Source of the DNA: Fasciolopsis buskii
Lineage: Eukaryota; Platyhelminthes; Trematoda; Plagiorchiida; Fasciolidae
Direction: 5' to 3'
Assembly (NCBI GenBank): GCA_008360955.1
Contig: LUCM01007329.1
Coordinates: 76,239 to 140,238 of the forward strand
DNA length: 64,000 nucleotides
Part shown: positions 13,001-25,800 of the stretch, piece by piece
How positions within the stretch are numbered: position 1 is the stretch's first letter
Layout of the letters: each line of letters starts with the position of its first letter
Program-made: the position numbers and the translations under genes
The notes under the pieces: generated by a model
Databases searched by the model: none
Told to the model about the DNA's origin: nothing
The model's input: only the letters and a program-made list of their open reading frames with translations

Positions 13001-13799
13001 AAGGTTAGAGATGCACTACTGAATAAGAAAAGTCATTTGCTGCAAGTAAATGTTGTAGATGATCTAACAGCATTCCAACGGTGGTTATAAGCTACATGTC
13101 AAATGTGACGAAAAATTTGGGTCAGATTTGTCTTCAAAATGCAGATCACTTCAAATTCAAACGTTCGATACAGAAACCACAACCCACCCCGACAGCATGG
13201 CATCGGTGGCTATTGCCGGTAAGAGACAAGCAGCCATCAGCGCAGCCAACCCGTGATAAGTTGGATTTGATAAGGCGTAGCGCGGGCTCGAGGCTCCGTC
13301 GGATGCGTTCAGTTTTAACGGGGGAGCAATTAACTGCGCCAAACCAAGTGACTCCGATGGAGGCATTTGGACAGTATCTGCATTCAACTCGGCAAATATG
13401 AATCGATTCACAAGCACTGTACAAAGCAGTCCGATCGGGACGTTGAAATAGCCAAACAGATTTCGCACCTGGAAAAGAAAGTGAGAGGAAAAGAAAGGCA
13501 GATGTGCACTGCTGATGATTCCAAACAAGGATGAAACGGCTGTACATTGCTTCCATGGTTTCCTATCGGTCAGTTGAGCGATGATATCACATGGTGAATT
13601 ATTTCATGAAATGAAAATAATTGCGGAAAAACGGAGTCGACAAAAGAACGAGCAACGGCTATTGGACAAGAGAAATACGAACGTAAAACCTGTAAATTTT
13701 TCATGCAACCGAGATATCATATCATGGAATATACAAGATGTCAATATGCTGATGTTCTCTTGCTTTCACAACTTTCTAAAATGTCAAGAGAACATGTCC

Positions 13800-13858
<59 letters not shown>

Positions 13859-16800
13859 AGACATAAGATATATCAAAACCTGCGTTGATGAGACGGGCAG
13901 AAATTACTAAAATTAAAGCTTACTGACATTTGGAAAACACGAGAGACTGGCAAACTGCTCTGGGCAAAGACGAAAATCTCCCTATTAACCTTTTCGCAGC
14001 AATATTTGGAAAACATCTGGCTATATATATTCCAAACCGCGCAACGTTCTTTTAATAAATCAGTGAGTCTAGTAGAACTCAATGTCCAACAAGTTGAACC
14101 TCAGCAGCGTAACTGTGGCGACGGTTTTTTTTGGCACACAAACGCTCATGGTGGCCCTTCTGTAAACTTGATTTTCTCATGCGACAAAAAATCAGCTACC
14201 GCATCTATTCGCGGAATGCAAATTAGATTTTCTCAATAAACATTGCGTCAAATCTCGTCGTCGTACAAGCATGGTCCATGAGAAAACTGTCCTTTTTCTA
14301 TGCTTTCACACCCACACTAACGCGGTGTATGAACTCATGGATTGTAATATTTCTGATAACTTTCACCATGAGGTTATGAAAATAATTGACCACCTAGGAT
14401 AGTATAACTCAGATTCATATTTTTTATCGACTGTGTAGGTTCGTTTGTGCAAAAGGAATATCCCTGTTTAAGTATGACCCCAGAACTCTAAAATCTTCCA
14501 TGAAAGATGTTCCTGAGAAATTTTCCGCAACTGTTACCGTATTCATAAATTAAAATCAGCCCACGATATCATGAACGCAACACAGTGCAAAGAGTCTGAC
14601 TTCACTGATTCAGGTGACAGAAAACGTAGATACTGACCTTTTTACTAACCTGATATTTCTGCATAATGCGGCGAATGAACAGGCTAGTTAAATTTTTGTA
14701 ACGAAATCTCCCGCCTCATTATAACAGTATTGCTTCAATCAGCTAAATGTAGTCCCCGTATCTAAAACCACTGGGGCTAAAAAAGGATTTTGGTGAACAA
14801 ATATCCCCCTGTCGTGAAAGACAAAAACCTGGTAAAAAAGCAGAAATAAAAAATTCGGGAAGCGAAAAAAAACTTGAAAACAGTCGTTATCGGCATATCA
14901 GGAGAAAAACAGAAAGACTCTGTGACCCGGGTGTTTTCTCGCAATGATCAAAAAACCAATAACAAAATGGAATCGTTCGTTTTTGCTCAGTGACAAATAC
15001 CAACAAGTCACCAAAATTTACCTCTGGTTCCAGCGGAGAGGGACAAAGATAATGCCGAGAGCCCAAAGATTTGAAGTCCCCCCAAACGGAAAGGTTTGCA
15101 GGACCCGATAGAGTTTATCCAACCATTCCCACTGTGTTCGACTGATCACCCGAAGTGACTGTTCGAAAAGTAGTTCTCGTTTGAAGACATGATGCTGTCA
15201 GGCTTAATTCTGGCCACGCTACGACGGCTTGCTGATAGCGCGGCCTTTGTTCGTTACAGGATGCTCTTGACTTAGACGCTGTTACTTCTATGAACGCTTT
15301 CTTCTGACTGGTTCATGTCACCGAGTCGGTTGTCCCTTCCATATTTTCCGGCCCCATTCTCCTATACAATAAAACATGCTATTGAAGCCATTCAAGAAGC
15401 TTATTTTTTCTCTTAATTTCTTTGATTTCATTAAGTTAAAAACCATCACAAGCGCTCAGATCTAGTCATATCTGTTAGTTTAACTAAATTCATCTTTCGT
15501 TAACTCGACAGCTCCCTTCAAAATTCCTGCTTCGCTGACTTCTGTAGTTCAATGGGTTTTCTTGTTCACTTGTGTTCATAATGCAGCAAGATATAAGGGA
15601 ATTGTATTTTAGCTATCCCAAAGAGCTCTGTTTCTTTCATATGACAGTAAATGTTGCGGATATTTGGATTGTTAACCCGTTAATTTCCAGATAGAAGTCA
15701 GTTCCCAATTCACAGGAATTTACCTTATGCAACAACAGTTTCAGTTTTAGTTTTTACAATCACAAAATTTGTACGAACGCATTCAGGTTTTGATTACTAT
15801 CTCGTGATACCGACTAATGATAAAGGGGAAATCAAAAGATCCTAGGACGGAAGCACCACAGAAAATCAGAAACATTTTGGTTGCAAAAATGCCACTGATT
15901 AAGACATTTAGCCGCATCACCGAAATTTTCCAATCCTGGAGATCGAGATCTCGTGGACTTTGACGTGGTAATCTAACTAGGCCTACTTGGGACAATCCGC
16001 TGACTACGGTTTCTGCATCTTTTAGCCATGTCATAGACTAAACATCTTGATCCATCTTTCAATAACTGTCCGGTATGGAGAACGGTGTGTACTGGCGGAT
16101 TCGATCTACGGGTATGCGAAATGCATGTCCCAGCCACTCTAACCTAATCGAATTTAGTGGCTCATTTAAAGATTGAGCTCTGCAACGCCGTATCTTATTC
16201 CTAACATCAGTGTTCTCAACAAAATTATACTGTTATGTTCTTCAAATATTATATGAACAACGAAATTCAAACACGGAGTATCCGGACACCTCTACTTCTC
16301 AATGTCTCTGTACAACATGACCAATTGCCTGTTGACTTGAAAACTTGAATTCCGATCGATGAGTAGTTGTCACCCCGGACCCGTAGGTGTCTGAATTTGG
16401 CAGATACACATTGAACCCAGCGTATACGTGACGATATTTCATCTTGTATATGAACACCTGATAACATATAACTCGAAAAGGAAAACTTACCTACATTGCT
16501 CGATTCCTCTCCCGTATGGACAAGGCTCGGTTTAGGGTCAACCCAGTTCGGCAACAGCAATATAATCGAAATGATCCTATAACGATGCAAAATAAAAACC
16601 TCCAATGTCTCACTCCAATGTAAACATTCACAGACGCCGACTTTGCTTGTTTGCAGCACAAAGGCACGACAATCCACACCTCGGTCAAGTGCACGTCCTC
16701 ATGTGCAAGCCTAACGAGGCCGAGTTGAATATGTGATACTGAGTGACCTAAGATCTGGTCAGATTTCACACACGATGATGTCAATTTTCGCTGAATCAGA

Positions 16801-19800
16801 GTACGATAAGTTGGCCGGAACGTGTTTTGAGCATGCTCACAGATTGAACCCTACGACCCAATATCTTGCTTACTCTCTGTGCTACTCACACAATACTCCC
16901 GCCATACTCTACCAATATTACAAAGACTCTGTTCCAATTCTGAGGCCATGTTCATCTAACCGCAACCGAAAAGGCTTTGTGAAGTGAGCAGGTTCTCCAT
17001 CTTGAAGATGAAACATAGCCTCATCTGAAAAGATAATGTTCACACAAAGCAGACTCAACAAATCACCCACAGAAAGGCACACGTTCTCCATAATCGTCTT
17101 TTAATAAATTTTTGAAGGATGAAAGCATAAGCGATGCAAAATACGTCCGGAAGAAGCACTTATAGAAAATTGCTGTGCCTAATTCCTAGTAGAGATCTGA
17201 GGGCTTGCCTGAACAAGATTTTGTAAGGTGACTTTGACTTCTTCAGTGGTCATCGGTTCGCGCATGAGTGAACGATGCTTACGATGAGCAGAACCCGTCT
17301 CCATGACTTTGATCTTCAGTCTCTTCAAAGTGGATGACCCAAGTCTAACTTTCTCAGGATATAACCGTTTTAGCTCATCACATGTAGCTGACAAATTGCT
17401 ACCGGACGTGCTTAACAAGACCAAATCAGCTTTATCATTCAACTTTAGATCCATAACGAACATTGCCTGAAAATGAAATGACCGATCCATGTGCCGGAAG
17501 AAGCAGTGAGCAGGTGAACACTGCATTCTCATTCCCTTAGCTTTTTCATCACTACCTCTGAACTTTGGACGCGTTTGACTCACCTCATCTCGTCTGTTTG
17601 TATTCCGATTTTACCGGAAAGCTTCATTTTTGGGCCCGTGAAAGGTTATGGTTAGCACAGCTCCGCCTAACTCACCTAACTGACGAGGCGGAAACTGAGG
17701 TCATCGTACGTGAAGTCTGAGCAAATCTTAGGTCACTCGGGTATCCAATTCAACTCGGCATCGTTGGGCTTGCATATGAAGACTTGCATCTGATTGAGGT
17801 GTGGACTGTCGAGCCCTCGAGCTGCAAACAAGCGAAGACAGCTTCTGTGAGTGTTTACGTTGGAGCGAGGAGTTGGGGTTTTTTGTTCCGCCTTCGGTTC
17901 AGACCATGTCGGCTATCTAACCGCATTCTGTCGTTCAAATGAGGCCTAGGTGCTTGCGGCTGATGTACGGAAATTGAGGTCATGAGTTGCTGCTAACATA
18001 AAAAAGCCGCTTTTTTCGATACGACCAGTCATGTGACAGTGTAGATGGATCGCATATTGGGCACGGAACCGACCGACAAGCCTGATGGCAATCAGATGAA
18101 TGAAGCACGGGTTAAAGATCGGAATGACTGCAGGCCGGGAGGTAGGGCTAGTACCAACCGGTCACCCCAACTCCAGAACTAAGAGACCGAGGTATAGTTT
18201 GCGTGAGAAATTCAAGGAAAATGGGGGTTCCTCTTGAAACGAAGACCAAAGAGGCGATAATGGGGACGAGAGGGAGCAATTTGCCAATGGGCTCCATTTT
18301 ATTTGTAATTATATAAATCGTTTGATCATGACAAACAGAAACGGTCGTGTTGTCCCGGGGGGAGGCCGTTTGGTCTTTTTCGCCTTATTAAGCGAAGTGG
18401 GATAAAACCTGGATCGAGACAACTGTCTGAAAGCGCAAGATTGAGCGAGAGCAGTAAACTAATTTTAAAACAATGTGTCTTTACTTCGAAGCACACCATC
18501 CCCATAGCGAAAATCGGACAGCTTTGTCTAAAAATATATCAATGACACTATTGTCACATGAAACTCGAGCGATTTCAGTATTGTAGACTTTGTCGTGAAG
18601 ACAGGACGAACGGGATTCAAAGCTTGGGTGTCATATCCAAAGCCTTCGTCCAACTTAGGCTACCTGCAGAGAAGTCATCTATCAGTAGGGGTCGATCGCT
18701 GTGTGCTAGCGGACAGTAGCCGTGCAAATCAGTGACGGATAAGTGCAACATTGTGTGGTGAAGTTGAACAAGCCGTCCAGAGCCTGCCCGGTAGCGTAAT
18801 GGCTAATGTGTTTGACTCAGAATCGTTCGTCCCGGGTTCGGGTCCCAGTTCGGGCGTGGTGGATATGCACTGTTGATGGTTCCTAACAAGGATGAAACAT
18901 CTGTGATTTCTTTATGGTGAGTTGAGCGATGATATCACATGGTGAATTATTTCATGAATAATTTTTTATTGGTTCATCAGATATCAAATGAACCTTTTTA
19001 AATCCCCACCTGATATTGCTTCCGGTTTGTTGTTTCTCTGCATCATGTTACAAAAACCACACGATTTTTCGAAAAACGCCAAACTGTATCGCGATCAAGC
19101 GGTATTGATGTTATTTATGTATATTCTGATTAGTTATGTCAGAACACCTTATCTGGTAGCGAAAGTCCGCTTAACATGCAAAAAAGGTACGAATTCATCA
19201 TTACCATCGTTATCGTTAAAAACTAAGGCGAGGATCACTGATCGCTGGTTTCTCATCATATTACATACTGTTATAGAAACAGTGAATATACGAGGAGGAT
19301 GCCGGTGGATATACAGGGGCGGAAAATGAAGAGAACACCATAGCGGACACAGAATATAGTCTAACTGTAAAAAATCATCTTTTCAATCACCATGATGCGA
19401 TAAAATGTGACAGCAAAACATTCATTGTTAACAGATGCTACCCTATCCCTCAGCGTCTCCAACTAATAGGCCGAGGGGTCTTTCAGACCCCAAAATATGG
19501 ACACGTGTGGCACGCAAGAAACCCAGATCTTCTGCATAATATCTGCTGACCTCCGCTTGGCTTTTTCCACTCCGTGAAAAAATCGAGAAACTGCGGACGT
19601 TACGGTGGGCAAGTGTTCGCCATACGCAATAGGTGACCTAACTAATGAAGTCCACCAAGTTGAACACGCCGCGATAAAATATTCTCTGAACCGATACCCA
19701 ATACACGATTTCTAACATTAGCTTTCATCACGCGGTCGTTCCATCCAATCCTGTTTATGGTGCACAAATATCGATGATTGAAAAACGTTAAGTGACGAAA

Positions 19801-22800
19801 ACCTTCAGCACGTAAACTCTATGTCCCACAGCCATACAAGAGAACCGATCGTACCGCATCACAGTACACATCACCTTTCAACATCAAGGAAAAATCAGAC
19901 CGACGCCACAAGTGCTCCAGTCAAGTGTAAGCCGCTAGAACCTTGGATATATGCGTGATCACCCCTTTTTCAAGCAGCTTCCGAGGTAAGTGGAAGGACT
20001 GACAGTTGTTAGCTTTTCCCCATCGAGTACTAGGTTTGGAACCACTAGTGTATGTCGCGCATGTTCCGCAGATTCGAACAATGACGCAAGGTTGCGTGCT
20101 TAATCTAGGCCATACAACTTTCTACCGCTTACCACTCCGTCCCTTACATCATGAAACCCTCCTAAACCATTCTCTACTGTGCCGATGAAAAAGTTGAAAC
20201 ACCCTTGTCAAACACCGCTGAGAATCCGCCTCGTCCGAATGATGTTGTACCCGTAGGATACCCTACTCATTCTAAACCATTACCTACCGTGCTAAATCTC
20301 AAGGCATTCGACTAATGACGAATGAAGAATACCAAAATCAGTTGTTTTCAAATCCATGCTAATTGGAAGTAATTTACTTGCGTTGCGAAACTATTGTTCC
20401 TGATTGTCCTAGGCAAACTCATTGCAAAAATAATATTTAAATGGGTGTGTTCCAATAAGAGTCCGGTTAGAAATCCAACATAAGGGATGAACGAAGTCGC
20501 ATTTTGAATCATAGTGCCGGTTGAAGCAGCTGATTGATGGTAGTCACCCCGGTCATCCGGATCAAACGCATTTCAAAATACAATCAGTTACCGTGTCAAT
20601 TTGCCAAGTGGAAAGTCTAAAACAGCTGGTCCCAAAAATAAACAGCAGCTGACTTTGAACAGAAGACAATTAATTATAATAATCGATTCATGCAGGTTCC
20701 CTGACATCCCTTCCTTGAATGGATTTAAAGATTTGTGTTGGTCGTAGTTCAGGTTGCTGGTTTTCAAACTTCTCAGGTCGAATGTAAATCTGCTGAGTTT
20801 AAAGGTCAAATGAACACAGACCAAATGGAAAATAGATGTATAATTTTCGGACCAAGGTCGTTGAAGAAGTGCAAGGTGAAAGTCAATGGCAAACCCATAA
20901 ATTCAGAAGAATCCCAACAACTGCTCACTTGCACTGACGATGTCAGCTCGACTGACAATGAAAGGTTTGCGACCTAAACGCCAAGCTCCGCGATTAGAAT
21001 CCCATGGAAATCTCTTCCATTTCCCAGATTGATCTTGAGAGTTTTATTAACTGTCCTTGAGGATAAATAGAGAGAACCCATCTGACTCAACAGATGTGCG
21101 CTTGTTAATTAAACCTTTCACTCTGATAACCGTTCCTGATAGAGGAGTGACAGCTACTTGCATTGGTTCACCTGGAGACAACGCTGGAAAGCTCGCTGTG
21201 GCTGTATGTCAGCTAGGCTGTTCTCCAAAGTGCTCTTCCAAACGCTTCAAGCGAGGCTTTTGAGAATGAATCCGTATCCCGTCAGATTCATTAATCACCT
21301 TGGCTACGGTTGGCTTCCGTGGATCAGTATTCTTAATTATTCGACGAATGCTGCAATCATTTCCGATTGCCGTGACCTTTTCAATTTCCCTACAACTTCC
21401 TATCTGTCACAGCGGGCAGTCAATTCTCAAGCTCCTGGTCAGGGATTTACGCATCTAATTGTGAATGATATAATGTTAATAACGCAGCGTTGTTGGTAGA
21501 TATAATGCGCCAACGTTTCGACTACCGTGGGTAGTCTTTCCTAAGGCAATTTTTACGCATCTGTTTGTATGTTGCATCCAAAGAGACGGATCTCCAAACA
21601 TCCAACTCATCAACTGAGAGCGCTGAAGGTATTCAGGAGGTGTATGCTATGCGGATGCCTATATCGCCGAAACGGTTTTTTTTAATATGCCAACGAAGTT
21701 CGTAAAGCTACTGCGAGCATTATACTCGCATACATATGGTCGTGTGATGGTATACGGTGAACTGTCACGTTCATTCGAAACGACCAGTGGCGTTCGACAA
21801 AGGTGTCCCATTTCTCCATTCTTGTTCATTTTCGTCATGGACGAGGTGATGGAAGATGCTTTAGGGGGTCTCCGGGATGTGGGAGTGGAACTAGGAGGTG
21901 GAGGGAAGCTATGCGACCTGGATTACGCAGACGATGTTGTGTGCCTGTTCGAGTGTGCGGACCATGCACAACGGGCACTGGATAAACTGTCGAGATCGGT
22001 TGCTCGGTTCGGCATGTGCTTTGCACCTTCAAAGTGTAAAGTGCTGTTGCAGGACTGGACGACAGCAGCGCCGAACTTGATACTGGATGGAGAGGAAATA
22101 ACAATGGTGGACCGTTTCACCTACCTTGGTAGCTGTGTGTCCAACGATGGTAGCTCGGGAGTGGAGGTAAACAAGCGTATATCCAAGGCTCGGGCAGCTT
22201 ACGCTGGGTTGAAGCACTTGTGGTGTCGGCCTGAGATTTCGGTGAAGTTGAAAGGTCGTGTGTATTGTGCCGCAGTGCTCTCAATTCCATTTTTTTGGTT
22301 GCGAGACGTGGAGTATGCGTGTGGGCGATGTTCGTCGGTTAGAGGTTTTCGACCACCGATGTCTGCGTAGTATGGCTGGGGTATGATGAAGTGACCGAGT
22401 GAGTAATGTAGAGGTCAGGAATCTAGTAGTAGGTGCCGGCTCTCAGAATACCTGGTTTTATCGTATGAAACTTAGTAGACTATGCTGGTTGGGTCATGTG
22501 TTGCGTATGGCGAACATTCTTCTACCACACCGTGCCCTATTGTGTGTTCCTCCCAAGGAATGGAAGAAGCCATGTGGAGGCCAACAGATGACGTGGCAAC
22601 GCGGGATGAGAAAATGTACAGCGAACATAGGTAAATTCGGTGTCTAGCTGGCTGAAGACCCTGAAGGGCATGAGAGTGAATCGCTAACAGTGGCGATCTG
22701 GTGGTCATTTTCTATGGAATTAGGATGATTGAAACAGTGCGTTTGTACTGTATGACTGTGTTCCGTGTGTTGGCTGCAGCAGCATTTTATCTTTTCCCAC

Positions 22801-25800
22801 CTGCGTAAGTCCACCTCTTGTAATCCTTGTATATTCACCCCTTTCATAGAAGCATGCAACCGTGGGGAAAAGGTAGCGGCCAGTGAGACTTGCCTTGCTG
22901 CTTGACGCTGAATGATGTTGATGATAATGATGACCCACAAACCGGAGACGTTAAGGTAGATGGGAAACTTCGAGCAGGATCACGCTTTTCCTTATTCACC
23001 GTGTTCGATGCGGCACACAGAGGGGCACTGATTAGTCTGCGCGACGAAAGATGCCGTATAAAATCTAATGTGCTTATGTGGTTCGTGGAGGTTTGTGGAC
23101 GGGCACTCCCAGGGAGTTCATCTGCTAACCAGGATAATGATTAGTTCCTCATCAAAGCTTTTAATTCTAACGATACGCTGCCGACAAGGCAGTGCGGTGC
23201 GGTTGAGTGGAAGCCAATATCCCAAGGTCAGTTATTCTTCAAATCATTTTTCCGCCTGAGTCGCGAGCCCAAATCAACCCCCAACCCGGAGGACTAGAAG
23301 AATACTTTTTCAAACCTTCACCCATTGAACTCCCATGTATGAGTGAATTTTCTGTTTGAGATAGGCCATTCTATCTAGTTCACTGGACCATGGAGACACG
23401 CAGGCCGTCAAACCAAGTCAAGATGCAGTCTCATTGCGGCGGAAGAGAAAGAACAGCTTGAACGATTGCTTGCAGTGGTCCACATCTAGACCTGTCCGAT
23501 TGACTGAAAGGAGGCGCCTCTTAGCAATTTCGTCTTTTTGCCGAACGTTATATTCAAAACTAAACTATATTGCCCGGTTTCAGGGCATTGTATGATAGTT
23601 GATTGCTAGTGAGCCGCAGTCTACGGGCTATCTACTTTCGTCAAGAGAATGAAGCAAATGTTTTTGTGAATAATATTTTTGACGCATTAATAGTCTAACA
23701 AAGTTGGGAACCTGGAGATGTTGTATGTGCCAACAAATATTCGGCTGTTGCATGCAATAAATTAATCTTAACATCGTGAAAGAACAGATGTTTTTTCTGC
23801 CACGAGCTACGGAGATACCAGCCGGTTAACATGTTTGACGGCCTGAATCGAATAACGCACCTAGGCCTAGGAAACAATGCTTCGTTTGGGGTAACTGCGA
23901 TGCAATCGATGGTGCTAGTAAAATCATGCACAGGATAGTCCACTGCTTTCTAGCAACAGATACTACTTTGTGACGCAAGACTTCTGAATGGTGGAATAGA
24001 TATTAGAAGTGCGAGATTTGCAGGTTAAATAACTGAATTGAATCACCGGAATTCGCTAAACATTTTCTAGTGAAATTTTTAATGGTGCTCATCGTCCACT
24101 CCAAAAACAACGTTGTCTACATGTAGCAAATAAAATGATTCACGAAAGTACTTCTGCCTACCAATGTTCCTTTCTACCAAACCTACTCTGGGTCCCATAT
24201 AGCTCGACAAATGTTAGCAATGTGAATTGAAACTGAACTTAGCTCATTAGAAGCATTCTGTAGTTCCGAAGTTCCTCGTTCAGCCACATTACTTTATCGC
24301 GTTCTGCAACACTATGCACACTCTGTATAAGGATGTTCAGGTGTCATGGAAAACCCACCCAAAGGGGTGTATAAAGTAAGCAGTCCGCATGATTTTGCTT
24401 GACATAAGGTAAAACCGCCATCGTTATTCCAGCAATGAATTCGAATAACCGTTTAAACGTACCGTTCGACGAAAATATCTTCCACGTTTAATAGCTTGTA
24501 ACCAGCAGCAGACAGTGAACATGAGAAGGGCCAGTAGAACAGCACCAATCGCGCGTGCCTGATTCCGTTGGTAATGAAGTTGCTCGAAATCTCCGGGGAT
24601 ATTATTAGCCACGGTTGATGAAGTCCAACTGATGTTCTCACTGAAAAAGTTTGGCGATGACTTGGAAAACTTCACCATGGGACCAGAATTATGGGAGACG
24701 ACATCATTTGATGAAGTCCGGTAATCTTCAGGGATGTTTAAACTGACTGGAGGATGAAACAGCGCCTATCATGTACAAAAAGAGAGATTTACTTAGAGTT
24801 GAGAACAAAACACAACAAATTTCTTTGGTTCGCCATTGTATAAACACGAACAGCAAAAATTCAGAGAATTCGTAAACAAACGTATCAGCAGATTCACAGT
24901 TGAATCCTACTAAAACAATTAGCAATCAAAAGATTGAAATGTGGTTGGATTTTTTTCTCAGTCAACAGTAAAAGCAGACAGCATACAACATAATTTACCT
25001 GCAGGTAAAAAAGCGTCATTGATTCGTAAATTTCGACTAATCACGAAAAGACGCTGAAGTTTAACTGGAATTCGAAAAGCGGAAAAAAGAGCCATCCGGA
25101 TAGCGAAGAACCAAGAAAGTGTACAGCGTGGTATTGAGCGGGGACCAATGAGTTAATCAGTGCAAGGGGAGGCTGCCAATAGATGTGAAATATTCAAGGC
25201 CATTTTGTTTCAGTACAAAAATGAAGTACGGATCCCAACCACGAAGGCACCAAATTTATCTAAGTTTGCTCTGCATTTTCTCATTCCGCGTTGCCATGTC
25301 ATCATCAGGAGCTCAAAAATTTTAATCTCATCAAGCCAGTATGAATTTTTCACGTCATATAGTTTACCATTTTATTAATCGCCTTAGGATTGTCAAGGTA
25401 TTTCTGAGATACGGGTGAGTATTGACAAAAACCATGAAGCAAGAGATCAAACGAAGATCACGCTCAAAATGTTAGACGCCTGCTTAGAAATTACACGTAC
25501 AATCTGGCTTGGATAGAAGTTGTGTCCAGGTAATCTCTCCAGCTATGCAGCCTCCGTCGGTTAAACTCGCTGATCCAATGGGCGTGCCTTTGATCAAAAG
25601 GTGCATTTCCAGTTCTTTACCAACTTAATGTCGTACGAGTTTGTATGTGAGATGGGCATGGGGATGTGAGTGTCGAAAGAGAAATGAAGATCGATCATAC
25701 CGAACGATGTACCGCGTGTTCCTTAAGCAAGCATGATCACCACAGTGGCATCACCAAGACTGCTAGAAGGCATATGATGAGAGAAGTAAAGTAGTACACC

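Noticed and set aside
13081..13556. Competing frames over SLC4 exon 9
   Set aside because: Only the frame with YFNVPIG and the TM8 helix fits the family and the splice phases.
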